Assembly: GCF_004963255.1 (NCBI RefSeq)
Contig: NZ_SUGA01000048.1
Coordinates: forward strand, 1 to 36,418
Origin: Mesorhizobium sp.
Lineage (GTDB): Bacteria > Pseudomonadota > Alphaproteobacteria > Rhizobiales > Rhizobiaceae
Direction: 5' to 3'
Length of the DNA: 36,418 nt
Under the pieces are notes generated by a model. That model searched no databases, was not told the origin of the DNA, and saw nothing but the letters and a program-made list of their open reading frames with translations. The translations under genes were made by a program, and so were the position numbers. Shown in pieces: positions 23,601 to 31,661 of the stretch. Within the stretch, counting starts at the first letter, position 1. The number at the start of each line of letters is the position of its first letter.

Positions 23601-24130
23601 GCGTATTTGTCCTGGAGGGCACGTGGGCGCTGGTTGAACGATTGGTGAAAGGGCAGCGGCCAGACCACGAGCCGCTGCCCCTCGACAACCTCGTTGCCGA
23701 TCGGCAGGCGCTGCAAGACCGGCTAAGGAGGCGCTTGCCGCACGAGGAAGAGCCGCGGCAGCTGCTGGAGGATGAACCCGCCTCCCCACCGATGATGGCA
23801 TTCGAGCCAGGGGAACTGCGGCAACTGTTGGAAGACGAGCCTGCCTCCCCACCAATGATGGCGTTCGAGCCAGGGGAACTGCGGCAACTGTTGGAGGACG
23901 AACCTGCCTCCCCACCAATGATGGCGTTCGAGCCAGGGGAACTGCGGCAGCTGTTGGAGGATGAACCCGCTTCCCCACCGATGATGGCGTTCGAGCCAGG
24001 GGAACTGCGGCAACTGTTGGAAGACGAGCCTGCCTCCACTTGGGCACAAATCAATTCGACCCCACATGCGCGAGCGGACGGTGTTCATCAGCCAGCCCAG
24101 GCGCCGTGGCTCCCTGAACGCAGAAGATAA
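20684..24130 (+). CDS. nopD: NopD-like type III effector: repeat modules plus Ulp1/C48 SUMO protease
   Basis: About 1148 residues. The GTG at 20684 (VHPYKLDIHRGS) is preceded by GAGGA at 5 bases and is the chosen start; the in-frame GTG at 20660 is only 20 bases from the tts core and has no site. After a leader of about 135 residues come two long homologous modules (about 136-339 and 535-760). Each holds the pair SLFGFSRWL-QN-KPG-A-RLYH and HFS-YLRQN-KLGIA-RI-DKSLDKDVES. The C48 cysteine protease domain follows: H915 in GTHWSLLLVD, D935 in YHYDSL, Q966 and C972 in RQTNHYDCGVF. The triad is intact. A 21-residue repeat (ELRQLLEDEPASPPMMAFEPG) is present 4.6 times near the C-terminus. Rhizobial NopD and Xanthomonas XopD combine such a protease with repeats and remove SUMO in the plant nucleus. 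Secretion is inferred from the tts box. Confidence 0.85.
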   Translation: MHPYKLDIHRGSLAAGAARRTARASGQAGQAGFEQHLGELQAADELMGALGEEVLVNGSHGKGELRPTKRQRIQSNLQHAVTERQPGEVGNSGARVMMQLPTDQVGTSEREAQLVMQGDEHEYTPAPHLDGSMPSTVQPDRPIVVPDGADKRPVYSNDATAIEGLKSALLAGKARPDTVTRSTNSLFGFSRWLFQNNKPGLAARLYHPSLSQDLEEYESRGGSSTVAGALRQLMKSMGGAGPIVGRAVLNPHPDDAALTRHFRSASGYATALNHFSHYLRQNDKLGIAGRIYDKSLDKDVESYKAASSNGGAPIESALVYLRKNPPRVILGNHLENAVSMEARPRGDAAQHTAPQQGFDWPEELLPVGYKEGTDLPLSLAPTAHQHQAPDFGEAVPHLNWRHGDQGAPEELVAARDRSSPLPSEAVPHKSGRGLATQPRLWAEKSASPELFRRRAEQALPASARGVETSSAVDEAAQAARQALAWLQQEMEGIEPMQDPHEVATPECEAQLVRQRDEHESTPAPHPGGGGSMPSTVQPDRPIVVPDGADKRPVYSNDATAIEGLRAAFHAGKAKANTVTYNVNSLFGFSRWLLQNNKPGFAARLYHSSLDQDLKEYESTGGSSTVAGALRYLKKSTGGAPIMARPVVIPYPDDAELIRNYRAASTKEYLAAPATGRNPDTVGGYTNFLRHFSQYLRQNNKLGIAARIHDKSLDKDVESFKAVSYGNRLSISSALAHLRDILPRIVLGRETVLSAHPADAVTRRVGAAAEAGPAAPARAPQPASPATARLPGTYRGLPLVDVTTLTTSSSGAQIGALDPTAPSNVATGRVLGAAEWLSDAHIQRDYNLLEGQLQGINPALAARTRLVDPSVSHLLRHTSPQDARGILQSIYNQNNATADFLFLPVNNGTATSPGTHWSLLLVDRRDPERRFAYHYDSLQREGYNDVPAKQLAGLLNATLAPAPMARQTNHYDCGVFVLEGTWALVERLVKGQRPDHEPLPLDNLVADRQALQDRLRRRLPHEEEPRQLLEDEPASPPMMAFEPGELRQLLEDEPASPPMMAFEPGELRQLLEDEPASPPMMAFEPGELRQLLEDEPASPPMMAFEPGELRQLLEDEPASTWAQINSTPHARADGVHQPAQAPWLPERRR
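21089..22932 (+). repeat. Two-copy internal repeat of about 0.6 kb within the effector gene
   Basis: Copy 1 spans about 21089-21700 and copy 2 about 22286-22932. Both begin with nearly the same bases (coding TVQPDRPIVVPDGADKRPVYS) and run in parallel. Copy 1 lacks about 18 codons present in copy 2 (the segment around KEYLAAPATGRNPDTVGG). The unmatched middle (21701-22285) has a second, looser parallel with the leader (compare EREAQLVMQGDEHEYTPAPH with ECEAQLVRQRDEHESTPAPH), so the duplicated unit was originally about 1.2 kb. Confidence 0.85.
23750..24037 (+). repeat. 63-bp tandem repeat (4.6 copies) in the 3' end of the effector gene
   Basis: Units start at 23750, 23813, 23876, 23939 and 24002; the fifth is cut after 36 bases. 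Each full unit codes 21 residues, ELRQLLEDEPASPPMMAFEPG, except that the first begins EPRQLL. Differences are mostly silent third-position changes (GAAGAC/GAGGAT, CCACCA/CCACCG) that alternate between copies. This indicates slippage or unequal crossing-over with selection on the peptide. The repeat is in frame and cannot break the gene by copy-number change. Confidence 0.95.
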
Positions 24131-24349
24131 CTTTGCGGAGGAGCGGTCACGCAACTGTCGGCGGCGCCGGGCCTCAGGGTGAATGGAAAGGATGGAGTGG
24201 CGGATGGTGTCGCGTGAAGGCGCAACACGCGTGCTGACCGACCTGCATACGTAGGAAGTCGTTCATTGCTCCCAAATCGTATGTGAGGAACATTCCTGTC
24301 CCGGCTGCGCCGCGCGATGCTAGGTCGCGTTGTTCAGCGGGCCAAGCCG

Positions 24350-26374
24350 ATGACACCTACGAAGCTACTGATCGGGCAGATCGCCGTTGTGTGCGCAATT
24401 GTCATTATCGGCGTATGGACGGCAACCCAATGGTGCGCTCAAATGCTGACCTACCAGACGCCTCTCGGCGCACCATGGTTTCTCTTCGCCGGCTGGCCAA
24501 TCTACAAGCCGTGGAAGCTGTTTGAATGGTGGTTCCACTTCGATGCTTATGCGCCGGAGGTCTTCGACAAAGCCGGTACGCTTGCAGGCGCCAGCGGATT
24601 CCTGGGTTGTGCCGCCGCAATCGCTGGCTCGCTTTTGCGCGCGCGACAGCGCGGGTCGGTTACGACCTATGGGTCTTCACGGTGGGCCACGACTCATGAG
24701 GTCGAGACGGCAGGGTTGTTACGGCCGGCGGGCGTTTTCCTCGGTAGGCTGAACGATCGCTATCTGCGCCATGACGGCCCGGAGCACGTCATGGCATTTG
24801 CGCCGACGCGTTCGGGCAAGGGCGTGGGGCTGGTTGTTCCAACGCTACTTTCCTGGACCGGGTCTGCCATCATTCATGATATAAAAGGCGAAAATTGGCA
24901 GTTGACCTCCGGCTGGCGGTCGAAATTCTCGTACTGCCTTCTGTTCAATCCGACCGACCCGAGATCGGCACGCTACAACCCGCTGCTGGAGGTGCGCAAA
25001 GGCCCAGATGAGATCCGGGACGTTCAAAACATCGCCGACATCCTCGTCGATCCCGAGGGCGCGCTGGAGCGACGGAACCACTGGGAGAAGACCAGCCATT
25101 CACTCCTAGTTGGCGCCATTTTGCACGTGCTCTACGCTGAAGAGGACAAGACGCTGGCCCGCGTCGCCACCTTCCTGTCGGACCCGCAACGCTCGTTTGC
25201 CGCAACGCTACGGCGGATGATGACGACAAACCATCTCGGGACGGGGCATAACCCTCAGGTCCATCCCGTAGTGGCCTCGGCGGCTCGCGAACTCCTGAAC
25301 AAGTCGGAAAACGAGCGCTCAGGCGTCCTCTCGACCGCCATGTCCTTTCTCGGGCTTTATCGTGATCCAACGGTCGCGGCGGCCACTTCGTCCTGCGACT
25401 GGCGCATCGCTGACCTAGTGGATGGAGAGCGACCGCTGTCGCTCTATCTGGTCGTGCCGCCTTCGGATATCTCGCGCACCAAGCCTTTTGTGCGACTGAT
25501 CTTGAACCAGATCGGCAGGCGGTTGACGGAGCGTCTGGAGGGGGACCCGAAGAAGAGCCGTAAGCATCAGCTGCTCATGATGCTGGACGAGTTTCCGGCG
25601 CTCGGTCGCCTCGACTTCTTCGAAACGGCGCTCGCCTTCATGGCAGGTTATGGCATTCGCTCCTATCTGATCGCACAATCTTTGAACCAGGTTTCAAAGG
25701 CCTATGGCGAGAACAATGCTATTCTCGACAATTGCCACGTGCGAATTGCCTTTTCCTCCAATGACGAACGCACGGCCAAGCGCATCTCGGATGCCCTCGG
25801 CACCGCAACCGAACTTAGGTCGATGCGCAACTATGCGGGCCATCGGCTTGCGCCCTGGCTTTCACATGTCATGGTGAGCCGCCAGGAAACCGCGCGCCCG
25901 CTCCTGACGCCAGGCGAGGTGATGCAATTGCCGCCGTCAGACGAATTGGTCCTGGTTTCTGGGTTGCCGCCGATCCGCGCCAAGAAGCTGCGCTATTATC
26001 AGGATCAGAATTTCACAGATCGGGTGCTGCCTGCGCCGGTGCTGCACGACGGACCCTATGCGGACTGCCCTGCATCACGCCCGGACGGCTGGACTGGACA
26101 AGTGTGCAGCGTCGATAGCCGACTTGCTGCGGACGAGGAAAGCGCCGACGCGCCAGTTGAAGACGAGGGAGGCGTTCAGCAGCAACGCCATCCAAGCCTG
26201 CCCGAAGAAGACGTTGTTGTCTCTCAAGAGCCCGATCAGGCCGATCTGTACAAGCCCGCAGACGATGACAGCGAAGCGCTCGCGGACAAGCGTGTCATGG
26301 ATCGGATTTCCACTGCGGCCCGCGTCTACGGTATCAACGAGGGCAGGGGCGACGATGTCATTCCCGGCTTCTGA
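24350..26374 (+). CDS. traG: Type IV coupling protein TraG (VirD4 family)
   Basis: A 674-residue inner-membrane ATPase linking the relaxosome to the Trb channel. Two N-terminal membrane segments (about 9-27 and 77-96) are followed by Walker A in APTRSGKGVG (about 151-160), YGSSRWATTHE (107-117) and the Walker B region LLMMLDEFPALGRLDFFE. The acidic C-terminal tail (after about 590) is variable. Start: MTPTKLLIGQ at 24350 fits the family N-terminus; an in-frame ATG at 24317 would add 11 basic residues. No good ribosome site precedes either, which fits a gene that has lost its upstream partner: in this family the relaxase gene normally comes just before. The following RHH gene starts about 115 bases downstream. 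Confidence 0.95.
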   Translation: MTPTKLLIGQIAVVCAIVIIGVWTATQWCAQMLTYQTPLGAPWFLFAGWPIYKPWKLFEWWFHFDAYAPEVFDKAGTLAGASGFLGCAAAIAGSLLRARQRGSVTTYGSSRWATTHEVETAGLLRPAGVFLGRLNDRYLRHDGPEHVMAFAPTRSGKGVGLVVPTLLSWTGSAIIHDIKGENWQLTSGWRSKFSYCLLFNPTDPRSARYNPLLEVRKGPDEIRDVQNIADILVDPEGALERRNHWEKTSHSLLVGAILHVLYAEEDKTLARVATFLSDPQRSFAATLRRMMTTNHLGTGHNPQVHPVVASAARELLNKSENERSGVLSTAMSFLGLYRDPTVAAATSSCDWRIADLVDGERPLSLYLVVPPSDISRTKPFVRLILNQIGRRLTERLEGDPKKSRKHQLLMMLDEFPALGRLDFFETALAFMAGYGIRSYLIAQSLNQVSKAYGENNAILDNCHVRIAFSSNDERTAKRISDALGTATELRSMRNYAGHRLAPWLSHVMVSRQETARPLLTPGEVMQLPPSDELVLVSGLPPIRAKKLRYYQDQNFTDRVLPAPVLHDGPYADCPASRPDGWTGQVCSVDSRLAADEESADAPVEDEGGVQQQRHPSLPEEDVVVSQEPDQADLYKPADDDSEALADKRVMDRISTAARVYGINEGRGDDVIPGF

Positions 26375-26490
26375 AGTCCGCTGAGTTGCAGAGCGCACCT
26401 CAGCGTAGATAACGGCCATAAGCAATTTTGAGCGTCTGGCCGATGCTTCTCCCGTCGCCGGCGCAACGCCGGGCCGTCGGAACGATCCGC

Positions 26491-26904
26491 ATGAAGCCGC
26501 ACCGCATTCGCCATCAGTTTCTGCTTGAGCCGGAGCTCAGCGAGAAACTGGACAACCTCAGTCGCGATCCGTCAACGACCAAATCAGCGATCGTGGGGAA
26601 GGCGATCGAGGCGTTCATCGAGCGGCGTGGCGAGAGCGAGTTCGATCGGCGCTACGGCGTAAGGCTTGACCGGCTCTCCCGCGATCTTGCCCACGTCAGG
26701 CGCGATTCCGAGGTGATCCTGGAGAGCCTGGCGCTCTTCATCCGCTTTTCGATCACCCTTCACGCCCACACGCCGGTCCCGGATCGGGCAACGCAGGCTA
26801 TTGCCCAAGAGCGTTTCGAGAAATTCGTTGAGAAGGTCGGCCGCCAGATCGCTTCCGGCAAAAAGTCGCTTAGCAAAGACAATGGTGGGGGAGGGGAAGG
26901 ATGA
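26491..26904 (+). CDS. Ribbon-helix-helix (CopG-like) protein between traG and trbB
   Basis: A 137-residue protein. MKPHRIRHQFLLEPELSEKL opens an RHH-like fold: a beta strand (RIRHQFLL) and two helices (ELSEKLDNLSR; TKSAIVGKAIEAFIERR). A helical C-terminal half (LSRDLAHVRRDSEVILESLALFIRFS) contains a hydrophobic stretch. An upstream in-frame start at 26428 would add 21 residues unlike the family; the ATG at 26491 is preferred. The stop overlaps the trbB ATG (ATGA), so they are coupled. Proteins of this kind are a constant member of the cluster and are thought to regulate it or to join the relaxosome; neither is shown here. Confidence 0.85.
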   Translation: MKPHRIRHQFLLEPELSEKLDNLSRDPSTTKSAIVGKAIEAFIERRGESEFDRRYGVRLDRLSRDLAHVRRDSEVILESLALFIRFSITLHAHTPVPDRATQAIAQERFEKFVEKVGRQIASGKKSLSKDNGGGGEG

Positions 26905-27869
26905 GCTCTCATCCCGAGGCCGACCACCGGCGGCGTGTCATGCTGCGCACCGCCATGGGTCCGGCAATCACCGAAGCCCTGGCCGATCCGTCCGTCATCG
27001 AGGTGATGGTCAATCCCGACGGCGCGCTGCGACTCGACCGGTTAGGCGAAGGTCGGGTCGATACCGACGTTCACATGCACCCGTCCGAGGCAGAACGTAT
27101 CATCCGCCTGGTTGCTTCGCACGTGCGCGCCGAGGCGCACGCCGACAACCCGATCGTCAGTGCCGAATTGCCGTCTGGCGAACGCTTCGAAGGCCTGCTG
27201 CCACCTGTGGTGTTGGCGCCATGTTTTGCCATCCGCAAGCCCGCCGCGAAAGTCTACACCCTGGCCGACTATGTTGCCGAACGCATCATGCTGCCGCTGC
27301 AGGCCGATGCGCTGAAAAAGGCCGTCCGCGAGCGGCGCAACATGCTGATCGCCGGCGGCACTTCCTCGGGGAAGACAACACTCGCCAACGCTCTGCTGGC
27401 TGAAGTCGCCGAATGCGACGATCGGGTGATCCTGATCGAGGACACACGCGAACTGCAGTGCGCGGCCAGGGACTGCGTTGCCCTGAGAACAAGGCGGGGC
27501 TCGGTCACCCTTGCCGATCTCGTGCGCTCGACGCTGAGGCTCAGGCCGGACCGCATCATCGTGGGCGAGGTGAGGGGCGCGGAAGCGCTCGACATGCTGA
27601 AGGCATGGAACACCGGGCACCCAGGCGGCATCGCTACCGTACACGCCAATTCCGCGCGCTCGGCTCTCTATCGCATTGAGCAACTCGCCCAGGAAGCGGT
27701 GGTCACCGTTCCCCGCCGGCTCATCGCTGAGGCGATAGATCTGATCGTCTTCATAGCGGGACGCGGCTCGTCGCGCCACATCGACGCAATCGCCGAGGTC
27801 ACCGGTCTCGACGGCAGCGGCGATTACGCCGTTGCCCCGCTCACGCTTTCGCAACTCCAGCAGCTTTGA
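26901..27869 (+). CDS. trbB: TrbB, VirB11-type secretion ATPase
   Basis: A 322-residue hexameric ATPase at the cytoplasmic base of the mating channel. An N-terminal domain (1-140) precedes Walker A GGTSSGKT (152-159), the Asp box VILIEDTRELQ, Walker B TLRLRPDRIIVGEVRG, and the His box GHPGGIATVHANS. All are canonical. It overlaps the RHH gene by 4 bases and is followed at 12 bases by trbC. Confidence 0.96.
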   Translation: MSSHPEADHRRRVMLRTAMGPAITEALADPSVIEVMVNPDGALRLDRLGEGRVDTDVHMHPSEAERIIRLVASHVRAEAHADNPIVSAELPSGERFEGLLPPVVLAPCFAIRKPAAKVYTLADYVAERIMLPLQADALKKAVRERRNMLIAGGTSSGKTTLANALLAEVAECDDRVILIEDTRELQCAARDCVALRTRRGSVTLADLVRSTLRLRPDRIIVGEVRGAEALDMLKAWNTGHPGGIATVHANSARSALYRIEQLAQEAVVTVPRRLIAEAIDLIVFIAGRGSSRHIDAIAEVTGLDGSGDYAVAPLTLSQLQQL

Positions 27870-27881
27870 AAGGCCTTCCTC

Positions 27882-28190
27882 ATGCGCAAGAAGCTTCGCT
27901 TTCTTTCGTCCACAGCGCTCGCGTTTCTTATCACGGCCCCGGTTTATGCCGCCGGCTCCGGCATGCCGTGGGAGCAGCCGCTGCAGCAGATCCTGGAGTC
28001 CGTGCAGGGACCGGTCGCCAAGATCGTTGCGGTGATCATCATTATCACCACCGGCCTGACGCTTGCCTTCGGCGACACCGCCGGTGGTTTTCGGCGCCTG
28101 ATTCAGATCGTCTTCGGTCTGTCGATCGCCTTCGCGGCATCGAGCTTCTTCCTCTCCTTCTTCTCCTTCGGTGGTGGGGCGCTCGTCTGA
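27882..28190 (+). CDS. trbC: TrbC, pilin precursor (VirB2 family)
   Basis: A 102-residue protein with an N-terminal signal (KLRFLSSTALAFLITAPVYA, cleavage after AYA-A likely) and two hydrophobic segments (about 47-63 and 73-94) separated by a short polar loop (GDTAGGFRR). In RP4 the TrbC pilin is trimmed and cyclised by TraF, which is encoded here at 3380. The stop overlaps the first base of trbD (TGATG). Confidence 0.93.
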   Translation: MRKKLRFLSSTALAFLITAPVYAAGSGMPWEQPLQQILESVQGPVAKIVAVIIIITTGLTLAFGDTAGGFRRLIQIVFGLSIAFAASSFFLSFFSFGGGALV

Positions 28191-28462
28191 TGGCCGCCGG
28201 GGAGCAGCATATCGAGGGCTTCGCAGTACCGGTCCACCGGGCGCTGACCGAGCCGATCCTGCTCGGCGGGGCTCCGCGCGCGGTGGCGATCCTCAACGGT
28301 ACAGTGGCCGCGGCCATTGGCTTCGGCTTGCAGCAATGGATTGCTGGTCTGGTGCTTTGGATCGCAGGCCACTCGTTAGCGGTGTTTGCCGCAAGACGCG
28401 ATCCGGACTTCGCCAGCGTGCTTGTGCGCCACCTACGTCTGAAGGGGTGGCTTGCATGCTGA
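28190..28462 (+). CDS. trbD: TrbD, inner-membrane protein (VirB3 family)
   Basis: A 90-residue protein. MAAGEQHIEGFAVPVHRALT and EPILLGGAPRAVAILNGTVA form the family N-terminus, leading into hydrophobic segments (about 32-48 and 49-66). The C-terminus (RRDPDFASVLVRHLRLKGWL) is typical. The start shares a base with the trbC stop and the end overlaps trbE by 7 bases. Confidence 0.93.
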   Translation: MAAGEQHIEGFAVPVHRALTEPILLGGAPRAVAILNGTVAAAIGFGLQQWIAGLVLWIAGHSLAVFAARRDPDFASVLVRHLRLKGWLAC

Positions 28463-30906
28463 ACCTTTCGGAATATCGAAGCAAAGCCGACCGGCTTGCC
28501 GACCATCTACCCTGGGCTGCCTTGGTGGCGCCCGGCATCGTGCTCAACAAGGACGGCAGCTTTCAGCGGACGTTGCGGTTCCGCGGCCCGGATCTCGAAA
28601 GTGCGACGGAGGCTGAACTCGTCGGCATTTGCGCCCGGGCGAACAATGCTCTCAGACGCCTTGGCTCTGGCTGGGCATTGTTCTTTGAGGCCGAGCGCAC
28701 AGAAGCGCTGGGCTATCCGAACTCGCATTTTCCTGACGCCGCGTCGTGGCTGGTCGACGAAGAACGCCGCGCTGCTTTCGAGGGGAAGGTAGCGCACTAC
28801 GAGAGCCGCTATCATCTGACCTTGGTGTTTATGCCACCGCCGGACGCCCAGGCGCGCGCAGAAAGCACGCTCGTCGACTCTCATTATTCCCGAGGAGAAA
28901 GAGACTGGCGCCAGGATCTGGCGAGGTTCCGTGACGAGACCAACCGCGTGCTCGATCTCTTCTCGGGTTTCATGTCCGAAGTACGCGTCCTCGATGATGC
29001 TCAGACGTTGACCTACCTCCACGGCACGATTTCGCCTCGTCGCCATCCTATCATGGCCCCGGAAACGCCGATATATCTGGATGCAATCCTGGTCGATGCG
29101 CCGCTTACCGGTGGCCTGGAGCCGATGCTGGGTGAGCAGCATCTTCGCACACTGACCATCCTCGGCTTTCCGAACCTCACCCGGCCCGGAATCCTCGATA
29201 CCCTCAATCATCAGGATTTCGCCTATCGCTGGATGACGCGCTTCATTCCGCTCGAGAAAACGGAAGCCACGAAGACGCTGACGCGATTGCGCCGGCAGTG
29301 GTTTGCCAAGCGCAAATCGATCGTGGCAATCCTACGCGAGGTCATTACCAACGAGCCGGTCCCGCTTGTCGATAGCGATGCCGACAACAAGGCGCTCGAT
29401 GCCGACGAAGCCCTTCAGGCATTGGGCGGTGATCATGTGAGTTTCGGCTATCTCACCACCACCGTGACGGTGTGGGGCGAGGATCGCCAAGCCGCTGCAG
29501 AGAAGCTTCGCGCGGTCGAGCGCATCATCAATGGGCTCGGCTTCACCACGATCCGAGAAGGCGTCAATGCGGTCGAGGCTTGGCTCGGCTCATTGCCTGG
29601 CCATGTCTACGCTAACGTTCGCCAACCGCTCGTTCATACATTGAACCTTGCCCATCTCATGCCGCTGTCGTCGGTTTGGGCCGGTCCTGCGACAAACGAG
29701 CATCTCGCGAAAGTCACCCAAACCGAAGCGCCACCGCTTTTCGTTGCCGAGACCAGTGGGTCGACACCGTTTCGGCTTTCCACCCACGTCGAAGATGTCG
29801 GCCACATGCTGGTTGTTGGTCCGACCGGCGCCGGCAAGTCGGTTCTGCTTGCTCTGATTGCTCTGCAGTTCAGGCGCTACGCCGGCGCCCAGGTTTATGT
29901 CTTCGACAAAGGCAATTCGGCCCGTGCTGCAACACTTGCCATGGGTGGAGAACACCACGCGCTAGGAGCGGACGGTTCCCTTGCCTTTCAGCCACTGCGC
30001 AGCATCAACGACCAGGCTAGCCGAAGCTGGGCGGCCGAATGGATCGCCAGCCTTGTTGCCCACGAGAACGTCACCGTCACGCCGGAGGTGAAGGAGGCTA
30101 TTTGGTCAGCGCTGGCCAGCCTTGCCACCGCGCCGGCGCAGGAACGCACACTGACCGGTCTTTCGGTCCTGCTTCAATCCAATGCGCTGAAGACCGCATT
30201 GATGCCCTACACGCTCGACGGTCCCTTCGGCCGCCTGCTCGATGCCGATCATGATGGGCTGGCCTTGTCGGATGTGCAGTGTTTCGAGACCGAGGAGTTA
30301 ATGCACAGCCAAAGCGCTTTGCTGCCGGTGCTTACCTATCTGTTCCAGCGACTTGAGGAACGGTTCGACGGACGGCCCACGCTGATCATGCTCGACGAGG
30401 CGTGGGTCTATCTCGACAATCCGCTGTTCGCCGCCCGCATCCGCGAATGGCTGAAGGTGCTGCGAAAGAAGAACGTGTCGGTTGTCTTCGCTACGCAGTC
30501 GCTGGCTGATATCGCGGGCTCTGGCATAGCGCCGGCAATCATCGAAAGCTGCCCGCAGCGCATTTTCCTTCCCAATGATCGTGCCGTGGAACCCCAGGCG
30601 CGCACAGCCTACGAGCGCTTCGGTTTAAGCGAGCGGCAGATCGAATTGATCGCCCGCGCCACGCCGAAGCGTCAGTATTATCTGCAATCGCGCCGCGGCA
30701 ACCGTCTGTTCGAGCTCGAGCTTGGCCCCATCGCTCTTGCGCTTTGCGGTGCTTCCGATCCGGCCACGCAGACTCTGATCGACAGGATCATGTCCGAAGA
30801 CGGGCAAGGCAGCTTTGCCTCGCAGTTCCTGATCGCGCGCGGCCTCGATTGGGCCGGCGAACTTCTCAAGCAATTCCCTCAACCAGACAAGGAGCAATTC
30901 TCATGA
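28456..30906 (+). CDS. trbE: TrbE, VirB4-type conjugation ATPase
   Basis: An 816-residue ATPase that energises pilus assembly. MLNLSEYRSKADRLADHLPW begins the family N-terminus; the start overlaps trbD by 7 bases, and a longer frame from 28171 only reads through trbD. CagE/TrbE N-terminal domain to about 300, then Walker A GPTGAGKS (455-462) and Walker B LIMLDEAW (D647, E648), followed by FATQSLADI and the C-terminal PNDRAVE. The stop overlaps the trbJ ATG (ATGA). Complete and unbroken. Confidence 0.96.
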   Translation: MLNLSEYRSKADRLADHLPWAALVAPGIVLNKDGSFQRTLRFRGPDLESATEAELVGICARANNALRRLGSGWALFFEAERTEALGYPNSHFPDAASWLVDEERRAAFEGKVAHYESRYHLTLVFMPPPDAQARAESTLVDSHYSRGERDWRQDLARFRDETNRVLDLFSGFMSEVRVLDDAQTLTYLHGTISPRRHPIMAPETPIYLDAILVDAPLTGGLEPMLGEQHLRTLTILGFPNLTRPGILDTLNHQDFAYRWMTRFIPLEKTEATKTLTRLRRQWFAKRKSIVAILREVITNEPVPLVDSDADNKALDADEALQALGGDHVSFGYLTTTVTVWGEDRQAAAEKLRAVERIINGLGFTTIREGVNAVEAWLGSLPGHVYANVRQPLVHTLNLAHLMPLSSVWAGPATNEHLAKVTQTEAPPLFVAETSGSTPFRLSTHVEDVGHMLVVGPTGAGKSVLLALIALQFRRYAGAQVYVFDKGNSARAATLAMGGEHHALGADGSLAFQPLRSINDQASRSWAAEWIASLVAHENVTVTPEVKEAIWSALASLATAPAQERTLTGLSVLLQSNALKTALMPYTLDGPFGRLLDADHDGLALSDVQCFETEELMHSQSALLPVLTYLFQRLEERFDGRPTLIMLDEAWVYLDNPLFAARIREWLKVLRKKNVSVVFATQSLADIAGSGIAPAIIESCPQRIFLPNDRAVEPQARTAYERFGLSERQIELIARATPKRQYYLQSRRGNRLFELELGPIALALCGASDPATQTLIDRIMSEDGQGSFASQFLIARGLDWAGELLKQFPQPDKEQFS

Positions 30907-31628
30907 TGCGGCGACGCCTTCTCTCCGGCCTGATCACCGTTTCCCTGATCGCCAAGCCTATGGCCGACTATGTGCAGCCCGCCTACGCCCTTATCGTGTT
31001 CGATCCGTCCAATTATGCGCAGAACGTGCTGACGGCCGCGCGCGCATTGGAGCAGATCAACAACCAGATCCAGTCGCTGCAGAATCAGGCGACCATGCTG
31101 CAGAACATGGCGCGCAATCTTCAGCGTCTGGATTTCTCTTCCGTTGGCCAACTCACCGGTTCGCTCCATCGCATCGACGGCTTGATGGACCAGGCGAGTG
31201 GCCTCAGCTTTGATCTGGGCAAGCTTCAAGACCAGTGGCGCAGCCAATATCCGGAAAGCTACGACGCCACGATCAAAGTCAGCGATGTGGCGAGTGCTGC
31301 GCGGGAGCGTTGGCAAACCGCCATGCAGGCGTTCCGCCAGACCATGGGTGTCCAGTCGCAAATCGTCGAGAACGTCCGCGCCGACGGCGATCTGCTCGCC
31401 GATCTCGTCAACCGCAGCCAAGGGGCGGCCGGTGCGCTTCAGGCAAGCCAGGCCACCAACCAGCTGATGGCGCTTTCGACAAAACAGCAGATGCAGATCC
31501 AGACGCTGCTCGCAACGCAGTTTCGAGCTGAGGCCGAGGATGCCGCCCGCAAGGCCCAGTCAGACGAAGCCGCCCGCGAGATGACGAAGCGATTCTTGGG
31601 TACCGGCTCGGCTTATCCCGGCAATTAA
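30903..31628 (+). CDS. trbJ: TrbJ, periplasmic assembly protein (VirB5 family)
   Basis: A 241-residue exported protein. A signal peptide (RRRLLSGLITVSLIAKPMADYVQPAYA) precedes a long helical, Gln-rich region (EQINNQIQSLQNQATMLQNM; about 48-70) typical of the family, then a second helical bundle (TKQQMQIQTLLATQFRAEAE). The first two codons are both ATG; 30903 gives the 4-base overlap with trbE. Confidence 0.92.
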   Translation: MMRRRLLSGLITVSLIAKPMADYVQPAYALIVFDPSNYAQNVLTAARALEQINNQIQSLQNQATMLQNMARNLQRLDFSSVGQLTGSLHRIDGLMDQASGLSFDLGKLQDQWRSQYPESYDATIKVSDVASAARERWQTAMQAFRQTMGVQSQIVENVRADGDLLADLVNRSQGAAGALQASQATNQLMALSTKQQMQIQTLLATQFRAEAEDAARKAQSDEAAREMTKRFLGTGSAYPGN

Positions 31629-31661
31629 TCACGAGTTCATCACGACGAGAAAGGCAGCGGC

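Noticed and set aside
23750..24037. CRISPR array
   Set aside because: The repeats are direct 63-bp coding units without spacers; no cas gene is present. No tRNA or rRNA gene was recognised anywhere in the window either.
23412..24154. Minus-strand repeat proteins opposite the effector 3' end
   Set aside because: They are the antisense of the 63-bp tandem repeat; the plus frame carries the intact C48 protease and continues through the repeat.
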